Source: DATGIQ01 sp035295665 (GTDB lineage Bacteria; Planctomycetota; Planctomycetia; Gemmatales; Gemmataceae). From it: a DNA stretch of 21,297 nucleotides. The notes below the pieces were generated by a model. It was not told the DNA's origin and made no database searches. It worked only from the letters and a program-made list of their open reading frames with translations. Shown here piece after piece: positions 14,306 to 21,297 of this stretch. The number at the start of each line of letters is the position of its first letter. Positions within the stretch are counted from its first letter, which is position 1. The position numbers and the translations under genes were made by a program. The stretch covers positions 1 to 21,297 of the forward strand of contig DATGIQ010000094.1 of assembly GCA_035295665.1 (NCBI GenBank), given 5' to 3'.

Positions 14306-14764
14306 TCATGTGTAGAAGCGGATCAGCCATTCGGCGACAAGGGCGGGTTTTGATGTCCCTTCGATTTCCATCGTGGCCAGCCACAGGACCTGGATGCCTC
14401 CAGGAATGTCTTCCGCCGATTGGAGCGCGCTGTGGAGTCGGATGCGGGACCCCGCCGGCACGGGAGCCGGATAGCGCACTCGATTCAAGCCGTAATTGAT
14501 GGCCATCTTGAAATCACCACGCACCTGAACGGCTTGGGCATGGAGCTGGCTCAGGAGCGAAAGTGTGAGGAAGCCGTGTGCGATGGGCACCCGGAAGGGA
14601 GATTCGGTCCGGGCCCGCTCAATGTCGATGTGGATCCATTGCCGGTCACCGGTTACCTCCGCGAAGGCGTTGATATGTTCCTGGGTGACCATAAACCATT
14701 CGCTGCTGCCGACGTGCTGCCCGACAAGGCTCCTGAGTTCTCCAATGCTTGCAATGACTCGCAT
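14306..14764 (-). CDS. MaoC-family (R)-hydratase
   Basis: 152 residues forming a single hot-dog domain of the MaoC/NodN type. The hydratase-2 signature is visible: F-A-E-V-T-G-D-R-Q-W-I-H-I-D (D40 and H45, the catalytic Asp-x4-His pair), then P-I-A-H-G-F-L-T-L-S-L-L. A later Y-G-L-N-R-V-R-Y-P-A-P-V-P-A-G-S-R-I-R matches the substrate pocket segment. Members hydrate (R)-enoyl-CoA in fatty acid or polyhydroxyalkanoate metabolism; the actual substrate is unknown. It appears to have its own promoter and is followed downstream by the multi-HTH gene on the same strand, so co-transcription of the two is possible. Confidence 0.9.
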   Translation of the reverse strand: MRVIASIGELRSLVGQHVGSSEWFMVTQEHINAFAEVTGDRQWIHIDIERARTESPFRVPIAHGFLTLSLLSQLHAQAVQVRGDFKMAINYGLNRVRYPAPVPAGSRIRLHSALQSAEDIPGGIQVLWLATMEIEGTSKPALVAEWLIRFYT

Positions 14765-14897
14765 ACCTGGTGCTCACGGTAATCGACTGAGTTGGCCGGC
14801 CTCGCTGGTGAGCCGCGCTCAGCAGTGGGTGAAAGTGGTCCAGCAACGGCATGGTGCAGCATTCCCGGTGAAGAAACCTGGGTTTTCTCGTATCCAG

Positions 14898-14926
14898 ATT
14901 GTAAGGCAAGGGGAACGTCCGAACAA
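14898..14926 (-). promoter_or_regulatory. probable sigma-70 promoter of the MaoC gene
   Basis: On the minus strand TTGTTC (14921-14926) and TACAAT (14898-14903) are separated by exactly 17 bases. The -10 box matches consensus at five of six positions. The start point would be near 14891, giving a leader of about 125 bases before the MaoC ATG. Confidence 0.45.
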
Positions 14927-14933
14927 CGTGAGA

Positions 14934-16298
14934 CTACGGCATTTGAATGCCCAGCTCCGCAATCTTGCGATACAGCGAGCTGAGCCCCATGCCAAGCCGG
15001 CGGGCTGCTTCCTTCTTCTCCGGCGTCTGCCGCAGGATGCGCTCCAGGTGCTGCTTCTCAAAGCGCCGCACCGCCTCGCTCAAGTCATCGACCGCGGTAG
15101 GCTCGCCCTCGACTGGGACCAGGTCCGGCGGCAGGTCGGCGGGCGTGAGGAGTGGACCCTCGCAGAGGATCACCGCCCGTTGCAGTGCATTTTCCAGCTC
15201 GCGGACGTTCCCCTTCCACCGGCAAGCACACAAGATCTGCATCGTCTCATGGGTCACACCGGTCACCCGTTTCCCCAGCGTGCGCGAATGCTTGGCCAAT
15301 AAGAACTCCACCAGATCGGGAATGTCTTCGCGGCGTTCGCGCAGCGATGGCATGCGGATGGTTACTACGTTGAGTCGATAATACAGATCCTCCCGAAAGC
15401 GGCCTTGCTCCACTTCCTTGGTCAGGTCCCGGTTGGTCGCCGCCAGCACACGGGCTTCCACGTGGATGGGCTCATTGGCTCCCACCGGCAGGATTTCTTT
15501 CTGTTCAATGGCTCGCAACAATTTGGCCTGGATGGCGGGTAGCAAATCGCCGATCTCATCCAGAAACACGGTGCCAGTGCCGGCGTGAAGGAAAATGCCG
15601 CTATGCGCGCTGTCCGCTCCCGTAAAGGCTCCTTTGCGGTGGCCGAAGAGCTGATTCTCCAGCAATTCGTGAGGAATCGCAGCACAATTGACTGCCAGGA
15701 AGCGGGCGCCGCTGTCGGCCCCTTGATAATGGATGGCCCGTGCAATGAGTTCCTTCCCCGTGCCGCTTTCGCCCGCCAACAGCACGGTCGAACGGGTTGG
15801 GGCAACTTTGCGAACCATCGCAAAAACCTGCTGCATGGCCGGGCTGCGGCCGACGATGTGCTCGAAGCTGAATTCTCGGTTGAGCTCCCGCCGCAGCCAC
15901 TGATTCTCCTGAAAGAGCTCTCTGTACTCCAGGAGCCGGCAAATCTTGCTGAGCACCTCGTCGAGCACAATCGGTTTCATGAGGTAATCGGAAGCACCGC
16001 GCTGAAACGCCTGAATCGCATTTTCCACCGTGGCGTAAGCGGTGATCAGGAGAACAAACGTCTGAGGACTGATCTTGAGAAGCCGTTCAAGGAGATCGAT
16101 GCCGTCAATTCCCGGCAGCTGCACATCGCACAGGACCACATCGAAGCGCTGACTGGCCACCAGTTCCAACGCGCTCTCGCCATCCGCACAAGCCGCGACG
16201 GCGAAGCCCTCCTGGCCAAGGTACTCACCCAGCGTATCGCGGATCAAAGGCTCATCGTCGACGATCAGAATGTTCTTGCTGGCAAACGGCCTGGGCAT
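14934..16298 (-). CDS. NtrC-family sigma-54 response regulator
   Basis: 454 residues from the ATG at 16298 (a TTG two codons upstream also fits). The receiver domain (1-120) has phosphoacceptor D58 in V-V-L-C-D-V-Q-L-P-G and a K in Y-L-M-K-P-I. The AAA+ domain (about 145-380) has Walker A G-E-S-G-T-G-K-E, the sigma-54 contact loop G-A-F-T-G-A, Walker B G-T-V-F-L-D-E-I-G and a W-K-G-N-V-R-E-L-E segment. A Fis-type HTH ends the protein (K-E-A-A-R-R-L-G-M-G-L-S-S-L-Y-R-K-I). It should activate sigma-54 promoters when phosphorylated, very likely by the kinase encoded just upstream. Its regulon is not evident; no -24/-12 promoter was recognised here. Confidence 0.95.
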   Translation of the reverse strand: MPRPFASKNILIVDDEPLIRDTLGEYLGQEGFAVAACADGESALELVASQRFDVVLCDVQLPGIDGIDLLERLLKISPQTFVLLITAYATVENAIQAFQRGASDYLMKPIVLDEVLSKICRLLEYRELFQENQWLRRELNREFSFEHIVGRSPAMQQVFAMVRKVAPTRSTVLLAGESGTGKELIARAIHYQGADSGARFLAVNCAAIPHELLENQLFGHRKGAFTGADSAHSGIFLHAGTGTVFLDEIGDLLPAIQAKLLRAIEQKEILPVGANEPIHVEARVLAATNRDLTKEVEQGRFREDLYYRLNVVTIRMPSLRERREDIPDLVEFLLAKHSRTLGKRVTGVTHETMQILCACRWKGNVRELENALQRAVILCEGPLLTPADLPPDLVPVEGEPTAVDDLSEAVRRFEKQHLERILRQTPEKKEAARRLGMGLSSLYRKIAELGIQMP

Positions 16299-16320
16299 GA
16301 TCAAAAACTGAAAGTTAGAA

Positions 16321-16406
16321 ATTGAACATCGGGAATTGAAAATTGGCCGAAGGCTTTATTCTGCTCCGGGCCGCACTTGGGCAATTTTCAATGTCCCATC
16401 TTCAAT
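16321..16406. repeat. AATTGAAAATTG inverted repeat
   Basis: Bases 16321-16346 and 16381-16406 are inverted copies matching at 21 of 26 positions around a 34-base loop; the core is ATTGAAAATTG. It is AT-rich in otherwise GC-rich surroundings. The right arm lies within the last codons and stop of the histidine kinase gene, so the final residues (about E-N-C-I-L-K-M-G-H) are encoded by repeat DNA. It fills the gap between the kinase and its regulator. Confidence 0.6.
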
Positions 16407-17746
16407 ATACAGTTTTCAACTTCTCCTCTCTTTTCTCCGTTGTCCATCGGCTCTTCGCTCGGCAAACTTACCCGAAACGTCGTTCCTTCTCCTGTCGACG
16501 ACTCGAAGTTGATGCGCCCGCCGTGATCGGTGACTAGCTTCCGTGTCACAAACAAGCCCAGCCCCGTTCCGTGCTTCTTGGTCGTGAAATAGGGTTGGAA
16601 CAGGCGAGCGGCGTGCTCCGGCAGAATCCCTGGACCATTATCGTGCACCGCAATCTCAAGCCCGCCCGGCCGGTGCTCGGCCGTGATGACGATGTGGCCA
16701 CCTTTGCCCGCCGCATCCATGCCATTCAGGATCAAGTTGAGAAAGATCTGCACCAGTTGGTCGCGCACGGCACGCAGCGGCGGCAAGCCGGGCGGCAGCC
16801 GAAGTTCGAGCACACGGTCCTTGGTACGGTTGTAATACTTGGCGATGCTGAGCGCTTCTTCGAGGACATCATGCAAAGACAGACGTGCACGTTCTGTACT
16901 GGCCGGGCGACTGAACTGGACCAATTCGCGCAGCGTGGTCTGGAGACGCTGCAGCTGGCCGCTGACCAGCGCCAGTTTTTCGCGGGTGTAGGCGTCGCTG
17001 TCGCGCCGCTGGAGCATTTGTACCAGTGAGCTGATGGAGGTCAGCGGGTTGCCGACTTCGTGGGCGATGCCGGCCGCCAAGAGTCCCAGGGCCGCCATTT
17101 TTTCCTGGTGGAGAACGTGGGCTTGCGCCTCTTGCAACTCACGGGTTCGCTCGGCGATGCGTGCTTCCAGGTGCGCCTGGTTCTCGCGGAGAGCTGTATT
17201 GAGACGGGCCAGGTGGTCGCCGACATGTTTAAGCAACAACGCCATGGCATCGCTGGCCCAGGCGACCCAGCCGAGCACGACCAGGGTCAGGACCAGAGCC
17301 AGTATCCGCCGCTGCTCCGGCGGGAGCGCGGCGTAGAGGACCGTGTAGCTCGTGCAATGGAGCATATACGTCGCCAATGTGACCCGCGAGGAATGGCGAA
17401 TGGCGCAGCAAATGAGCGAAAGCAGGTAATAATACCGGAAGGAGCTTTCCAGGCCGCCATGATAGAAGCAGAGCAGGCCGATGAATAGCGCCTCCATGAA
17501 CGAAACGATTAAGGGATAACGGCCCAAGAATACCTGGCCGCGCAGGCTGTAGTAGGCATCGCAGAGGGCGTAGACGGCCCCCAGTGCCAGGATCTCGTTG
17601 AGGATTGCCTGGTGATCGGCGCCGCGGTCGTCCACGTTAATCAGGACGTATCCCACCAGCAGGCCGAACCAGCGGATTTTGACGGCAATGGTCTCGGCAG
17701 CCAATTCCCAGCGCGACGGGACGGCCGTCGGAGTTACGGTAGCCAT
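16388..17746 (-). CDS. membrane sensor histidine kinase (NtrB-like)
   Basis: 452 residues from the ATG at 17746. The first 170 residues carry about five to six transmembrane helices with short loops and no large periplasmic domain. A coiled-coil linker follows (L-R-E-N-Q-A-H-L-E-A-R-I-A-E-R-T-R-E-L-Q), then HisKA with H229 in A-A-G-I-A-H-E-V-G-N-P-L-T-S. HATPase_c follows with the N box N-L-I-L-N-G-M-D-A-A, G1 D-N-G-P-G and G2 G-T-G-L-G-L. The pattern is that of kinases paired with NtrC-type regulators, and the regulator follows in the same direction after 89 bases. A GTG at 17803 would add 19 residues that look repeat-derived. The C-terminal tail beyond L-P-S-E-E-P overlaps an inverted repeat. 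Confidence 0.9.
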   Translation of the reverse strand: MATVTPTAVPSRWELAAETIAVKIRWFGLLVGYVLINVDDRGADHQAILNEILALGAVYALCDAYYSLRGQVFLGRYPLIVSFMEALFIGLLCFYHGGLESSFRYYYLLSLICCAIRHSSRVTLATYMLHCTSYTVLYAALPPEQRRILALVLTLVVLGWVAWASDAMALLLKHVGDHLARLNTALRENQAHLEARIAERTRELQEAQAHVLHQEKMAALGLLAAGIAHEVGNPLTSISSLVQMLQRRDSDAYTREKLALVSGQLQRLQTTLRELVQFSRPASTERARLSLHDVLEEALSIAKYYNRTKDRVLELRLPPGLPPLRAVRDQLVQIFLNLILNGMDAAGKGGHIVITAEHRPGGLEIAVHDNGPGILPEHAARLFQPYFTTKKHGTGLGLFVTRKLVTDHGGRINFESSTGEGTTFRVSLPSEEPMDNGEKRGEVENCILKMGH

Positions 17747-18111
17747 TCGTTTAACCGGTGTTGGATCTCGCGTAACCAGTGTTCGGCGAACGCCGCGTTT
17801 CACTCTTCATTATACGGATCGGCCCGGCTCGTGCTGTCCATACGTTGTGCCGCTGTCCGGCAAGCCGGCCAGGGCATATCGAGGATGGTGCGCCCGATCG
17901 CGTTCCTGGTTGCTGTGAAGGCGCACAGACGGGTGAGCGATGGGAAAGGGATCGGGATGCAGATCCGAGCATCTTAGCCGCCTGCGTGGCCCGGTTGGTA
18001 CCGGCCATGGATAACCCATCGATTGGACTTGGCAGGGCTCTCTATTCCGCGGCCATAGTCCAGGCAGTGGAACAGACGCTGGATCGCCGACCACAAGGAC
18101 GAGCCCGCCTC
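17747..18111. other. 365-bp gap between kinase and thrS
   Basis: I see no convincing gene here; short open frames have no homologous look and no ribosome site. On the minus strand a perfect TATAAT (17809-17814) lies 62 bases before the kinase ATG and may be its -10 box, but the nearest -35-like word, TGGACA (17835-17840), is 20 bases away. A small hairpin, 7 bp with one bulged base, is formed near 17987-18005 (GGCCCGGT...ACCGGCC). Bases 17789-17801 share GAAACGCGGCGT (inverted) with the palindrome at 12217. No tRNA or U-run terminator for thrS was found. Confidence 0.5.
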
Positions 18112-20376
18112 TCACTCCCCAAACTTCGCACTGCTTTCCCCCAAACCAGCCGTGGCCGTGCTCACTTGCCGGATTTGTTTCTCCTCGATTTCGCGGTCCA
18201 ACCGGGTAAGCAGCTCCGGCACCGACATCGTTCCGAGGTCGCCGTCTACTCGATCGCGCACGGCCACCGAGCCCGTATGCTGCTCTTTCTCGCCGACCAC
18301 CAGCATGTACGGAATCTTCTCCAGTTGGGACTCGCGAATCTTGTAACCGATCTTCTCCGGCCGGTAATCTCCTACCACGCGCAAACCGTGCGCTTTCAGC
18401 TCCGCCTCGACCCGCCGGCCATAGTCGGACGATTTCTCGCTGACCGGCAGGATCCGAGCCTGTTCCGGAGCCAGCCAAAGTGGGAATGCTCCGGCGAAAT
18501 GCTCGATCAAAATGCCGACGAAACGCTCCATCGAGCCGAAGGGTGCCCGGTGGATCATGACCGGCCGGTGAGCACGATTGTCCGGGCCGATATATTCCAG
18601 CTCGAATCGCTTGGGCAGATTGTAGTCGAGCTGGACCGTGCCGAGCTGCCATTCCCGGCCAATACAATCACGCACCACGAAATCAATCTTGGGCCCATAA
18701 AAGGCGGCTTCGCCCTCTTCGGCCGTATATTTCATGCCCAGGTTCTGGACGATTTGCACCAGGATGCGCTCAGCCGTATTCCAATCCTCTTCCGCGCCCA
18801 CGTATTTGCCGCTGCCGGGCGCCCGCAGGCCAATCCGCACCCGGTAATCGCTCAAGCCCAAACTAGAGAGCACGAACAGCACCAGTTCGATATTGGCGCG
18901 CATCTCCGGCTCAATTTGCTCAGGCGTGATGAACAAGTGCGCGTCATCCTGGGTGAAGCCACGCACCCGAGTCATGCCGGATAGCTCGCCGGTCTGCTCA
19001 TAGCGGTACACCGTTCCGAACTCCGCCAAACGGACCGGGAGATCGCGGTAGCTGCGGGGCTCGGCTTTGTAGATTTGAATGTGGTGCGGGCAGTTCATCG
19101 GCTTGAGCAGGTAGCCTTCCTGCTCCGTCAGCCAGGCCAACAGCGCCTGCGCCCGGTCGGACCAGTTGGCAGCTTCTTGGTATTCCGGCAGCTCCATGCC
19201 CATCGCCCGAAGCACCGATTGAACGTAGCGGTGCACGGCTTCCAATCTTGCTTCCGCAGTGGCTGCCTCGGCGTAACCGGGAACATGGAACTGAGTGAGT
19301 GCCATGAACTGGGCCATTTCCTGCTCGCACTTTTCATCCAGAATGCCCGCAGCGAGGCGATGTTGGGCCAGATCTAGTGCCGAGCCGGCCGGGTGATGGT
19401 ACATGGGAGGATACTGAGCATCCCGGTAATACGGGAAATGCCCGCTGGTGCGGTATAGCTCCAGCCGGCCGATATGCGGCGTGTACACCGGCTGATAGCC
19501 GCGCTTGAGCAATTCTTCCTTGATGAACGTTTCCAGAAGCCCCCGGACGGTTGCTCCTTTCGGCATCCACAAGATCAATCCGCTGCCGGCCACGGGACTG
19601 ATGGTGAAGAGCCGCAATTGCTTGCCGAGTACCCGGTGATCACGCTTGCGGGCTTCCTCCAGTTGATGAAGATACGTGTCGAGGTCTTTCTGGTGGAAAA
19701 ACGCAGTCCCGTAGAGCCGCTGGAGCTGCTTGCGGCTGGCGTCGTTCTTCCAGTAAGCGCCGGCAATGCTCAGGAGTTTGAAAGCGCCGATCTTGCCGGC
19801 ATGCGGAATGTGTGGCCCGCGGCAGAGGTCAATGAATTCGCCCTGACGATAAAAGCTGAGGGTCGGATACTGCTTCAGGTCATCATCGATGTGTTCAATC
19901 TTGTATCCCTGGCCCAGGTCTTGGCAGAGAGCTCGGGCTTCCGAAGTGGGCCGTTCAAAGCGTTCGAACGGCTCTGCCTCGGCGATGATGCGTGCCATTT
20001 CTTCTTCGATGCGCGGGAAGTCGGCTTCGGTGAGAGGCGGATTCGCATCGATGTCATAGTAAAATCCATTTTCAATCGTCGGCCCGAACGCCAACTGTAC
20101 GCCCGGAAAGAGCCGCAGAACGGCACGGGCCATGACATGCGCGCAGCTATGGCGGAGGACATCCAGCGCTTCCCGATCCTTGTCGGTGAGGATTTGAAAG
20201 GCGACGGGACCGTTGCCGGTCGGCAATTCTCGGTTGAGATCGACGATCGTGCCATCGACCTTGGCGGCAATGGCTGCTTGCGCAAGGCGTTTACCGATCC
20301 CCTCGGCAATTTCACGGGGCCGGGTCCCTTCTGGCACTTCTTTCGTGGATCCATCGGGCAAGCGTAGGGTGACCAT
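18112..20376 (-). CDS. thrS: threonyl-tRNA synthetase with core insertion
   Basis: 754 residues from the ATG at 20376 (GGGAGA upstream; an upstream in-frame start at 20409 would precede the TGS domain). Order: TGS domain (about 1-62), editing domain with H-S-C-A-H (76-80) and D-L-C-R-G-P-H, class II catalytic core, and anticodon-binding domain (from about 640). The zinc ligands are present: Cys in L-L-K-P-M-N-C-P-H-H, His in Q-D-D-A-H-L-F and His in V-M-I-H-R-A-P-F-G-S. It charges tRNA-Thr. It is about 110 residues longer than the usual 640. The spacing between S-G-H-F and K-P-M-N-C is about 118 residues, against about 27 in the E. coli enzyme, so some 90 residues are inserted here (about 320-417). 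Confidence 0.96.
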   Translation of the reverse strand: MVTLRLPDGSTKEVPEGTRPREIAEGIGKRLAQAAIAAKVDGTIVDLNRELPTGNGPVAFQILTDKDREALDVLRHSCAHVMARAVLRLFPGVQLAFGPTIENGFYYDIDANPPLTEADFPRIEEEMARIIAEAEPFERFERPTSEARALCQDLGQGYKIEHIDDDLKQYPTLSFYRQGEFIDLCRGPHIPHAGKIGAFKLLSIAGAYWKNDASRKQLQRLYGTAFFHQKDLDTYLHQLEEARKRDHRVLGKQLRLFTISPVAGSGLILWMPKGATVRGLLETFIKEELLKRGYQPVYTPHIGRLELYRTSGHFPYYRDAQYPPMYHHPAGSALDLAQHRLAAGILDEKCEQEMAQFMALTQFHVPGYAEAATAEARLEAVHRYVQSVLRAMGMELPEYQEAANWSDRAQALLAWLTEQEGYLLKPMNCPHHIQIYKAEPRSYRDLPVRLAEFGTVYRYEQTGELSGMTRVRGFTQDDAHLFITPEQIEPEMRANIELVLFVLSSLGLSDYRVRIGLRAPGSGKYVGAEEDWNTAERILVQIVQNLGMKYTAEEGEAAFYGPKIDFVVRDCIGREWQLGTVQLDYNLPKRFELEYIGPDNRAHRPVMIHRAPFGSMERFVGILIEHFAGAFPLWLAPEQARILPVSEKSSDYGRRVEAELKAHGLRVVGDYRPEKIGYKIRESQLEKIPYMLVVGEKEQHTGSVAVRDRVDGDLGTMSVPELLTRLDREIEEKQIRQVSTATAGLGESSAKFGE

Positions 20377-20404
20377 AGCAGAGATCTCCCGGAAGAGCAG
20401 TGTG

Positions 20405-20429
20405 GGCACGCCCCGACAACGGGCGTGCC
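20405..20429. repeat. GGCACGCCC hairpin in thrS leader
   Basis: Bases 20405-20413 pair perfectly with 20421-20429 around a 7-base loop, 28 bases before the thrS ATG. On the transcript it would be a GC-rich stem just ahead of the ribosome site. It may be a dispersed hairpin repeat or a leader structure; no T-box features are visible. Confidence 0.45.
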
Positions 20430-20566
20430 ACCATTCGGACGCGCGGACAGGAGCGGGAGTTCGCTTCGTCCGGGCCTGAGCGTATCCTATTCGTGGTGCA
20501 ACACGGCGACGACCGCGAGCAAAAAAGCGAAGTGAGAGGTTGGGCAGTCCTCATGATGGGACGGCG

Positions 20567-20598
20567 AAAAAAACAGGTCTCGGACAGCGGTCTCCGAG
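20567..20598 (-). terminator. possible terminator after rpsR
   Basis: On the minus strand a 6-bp stem (20593-20598 with 20579-20584, CTCGGA/TCCGAG) with an 8-base loop is followed after five bases by seven U residues (20567-20573). It lies 26 bases downstream of the rpsR stop. The stem is short and the U-run is offset, so the call is tentative. Confidence 0.45.
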
Positions 20599-20623
20599 GT
20601 TGCAATAAACCAGATCGGGCAGA

Positions 20624-20866
20624 TTACTCACCGACGTACGGGAGCAATGCCATGAAGCGAGCGCGTTTGATGGCAACCTTGACGGCACGTTGAAAGGCAG
20701 CGCAATTGCCGCTGCGCTTGCGACTAAAGAGCTTGCCCTGGCTGGTACACATCTTTTTCAGACCTTGCACATCCTTGTAATCGACAAACGCCGGCCGCGG
20801 ACACCCTTCCTTGGTGCAGAACCGGCAGCGGTTTTTTCGGCCTCGTCCGAGCTTCTTGCGGACCAT
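20624..20866 (-). CDS. rpsR: 30S ribosomal protein S18
   Basis: 80 residues from the ATG at 20866, preceded by GAGGGTGAG; a GTG four codons upstream (20878) also fits. It matches S18 throughout: C-R-F-C-T-K-E-G-C-P-R-P, I-D-like Y-K-D-V, L-K-K-M-C-T-S-Q-G-K-L-F-S-R-K-R-S-G-N-C, then Q-R-A-V-K-V-A-I-K-R-A-R-F-M-A-L-L-P-Y. The C-x-x-C-x4-C plus a later Cys suggests the zinc-binding form. It is not next to rpsF or rplI here; the usual S6-S18-L9 cluster is absent, and the downstream neighbour is thrS. Confidence 0.95.
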   Translation of the reverse strand: MVRKKLGRGRKNRCRFCTKEGCPRPAFVDYKDVQGLKKMCTSQGKLFSRKRSGNCAAFQRAVKVAIKRARFMALLPYVGE

Positions 20867-20913
20867 TGTTGTTCTCACCCTCTAAAACAGCGGTTTACCT
20901 GATGGAAACTATC

Positions 20914-20942
20914 AGAATAGGAAGAACCGGGATTGCCGTCAA
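20914..20942 (-). promoter_or_regulatory. sigma-70 promoter of rpsR
   Basis: On the minus strand TTGACG (20937-20942) and TATTCT (20914-20919) are separated by exactly 17 bases. Five of six -35 positions and four of six -10 positions match the consensus. Transcription would start near 20907, about 40 bases before the rpsR ATG. It lies downstream of the terminator at 21006-21046, consistent with a new transcript. Confidence 0.75.
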
Positions 20943-21005
20943 TTCCTCGGTGAGCGGAAACTCAAGTGGCGCCAGGCGGCACCGGGGAGTGTAGGCCCTG
21001 GACCG

Positions 21006-21046
21006 AAAAAACCCGAGAGCGGGGTCTCGTCCCCCGTCCTCGGGTT
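21006..21046 (-). terminator. rho-independent terminator of the edge gene
   Basis: On the minus strand an 8-bp stem (AACCCGAG type; 21039-21046 with 21010-21017) encloses a further G/C-rich inner stem and is followed by a run of six U residues (complement of 21006-21011, partly in the stem). It ends the transcript coming from the gene at the right edge. Confidence 0.75.
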
Positions 21047-21072
21047 GTCCACTTGGATTACATTCTCGAAAC

Positions 21073-21109
21073 CGCCCTGCGGCTGCTTTACAAGGAGGTG
21101 CGCAGGGCG
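21073..21109. repeat. 9-bp hairpin at the end of the edge gene
   Basis: Bases 21073-21081 (CGCCCTGCG) pair perfectly with 21101-21109 around a 19-base loop that contains the stop codon of the minus-strand ORF. On the plus strand four U residues follow the stem. It could help termination together with the hairpin at 21006-21046. Confidence 0.4.
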
Positions 21110-21297
21110 TTTTCATTCAATGCCAACGCCAATTGGCTCGAGGCCCAATCGTTCAAGTCACCAGGGCGTTGGTCTGTGAGCCGCCAATAGGCATCGTCAC
21201 TTTGGGAAGACTTCCCGGATTGCACAGAATTGCTCGTGGTGGCCAGGAACGCCGCCCCATCGCCTGACGCAGGGGCCACCGTGGACACGGAATCCGG
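21088..21297 (-). CDS. unidentified protein, C-terminal end (partial)
   Basis: An open frame enters from the right edge and ends at TAA 21088-21090, giving about 69 C-terminal residues that include D-A-Y-W-R-L-T-D-Q-R-P-G-D-L-N-D-W-A-S-S and finish L-N-E-N-A-L-R-T-S-L. The Ser/Ala/Thr-rich first half looks like a linker. No family is recognised. The frame is supported mainly by the terminator just downstream on the same strand and by GC-rich third codon positions, not by homology. Confidence 0.45.
   Translation of the reverse strand, partial: PDSVSTVAPASGDGAAFLATTSNSVQSGKSSQSDDAYWRLTDQRPGDLNDWASSQLALALNENALRTSL

Noticed and set aside
17779..18984. 401-codon plus-strand open frame across the kinase-thrS gap
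   Set aside because: Most of it is antisense to thrS; the remaining part has no domain, no ribosome site and composition typical of a shadow frame.
19474..20367. 297-codon plus-strand open frame opposite the thrS N-terminal half
   Set aside because: It is fully antisense to conserved TGS and editing domains, and its product is unrecognisable.
20377..20623. T-box or other tRNA-sensing leader before thrS
   Set aside because: There is no T-box sequence or specifier-loop arrangement; only a short GC-rich hairpin and an offset U-run linked to rpsR are present.

Overview
The window is high-GC bacterial chromosome and looks like Planctomycetota, most likely Gemmataceae or a close relative. This assignment is inference. 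It rests on the tail of an ISL3-type transposase, a fragment of a 'transthyretin-like' small lipoprotein typical of planctomycetes, a Tyr/Pro/His-rich secreted mini-protein, frequent TTG/GTG starts, and short repeats scattered in and between genes. No plasmid, phage or CRISPR signature was seen.

Left part, 1-3466. An IS transposase tail (2-124) abuts a 5'-truncated lipoprotein fragment. A tight plus-strand cassette follows: a membrane-anchored arylsulfotransferase-like protein, an 86-aa membrane protein and a PAPS-type sulfotransferase, with overlapping starts and stops. It looks like a sulfation module of unknown substrate. GGCGGGT-type repeat tracts lie inside its coding sequences. A strong hairpin (3403-3466) separates it from the convergent glycine cleavage operon.

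Glycine cleavage operon, 3475-7854, minus strand: gcvT, gcvH, gcvPA (TTG start) and gcvPB in transcription order. The proteins decarboxylate glycine and transfer the one-carbon unit to tetrahydrofolate. The shared L-protein (lipoamide dehydrogenase) is not in the window.

Signalling and surface genes, 8020-12117. A GAF-GAF-HisKA protein lacks the kinase ATPase domain and precedes a lone receiver protein. A GT39-type membrane glycosyltransferase and the Tyr-rich exported protein follow on the minus strand.

Regulatory block, 12283-17746, minus strand. The most unusual gene is a 634-aa protein that appears to consist of about seven tandem helix-turn-helix units. Next come a MaoC-type hydratase and an NtrC-type sigma-54 activator, whose partner membrane histidine kinase lies just upstream.

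Right part, 18112-21297, minus strand: a threonyl-tRNA synthetase with an insertion of about 90 residues in its catalytic core, then rpsR (S18) with a clear promoter. Last are a terminator and the tail of an unidentified gene at the window edge.

The best candidates for something undescribed are the seven-unit HTH protein, the ThrRS insertion, the ATPase-less kinase/receiver pair, and the short-repeat families that intrude into coding regions.
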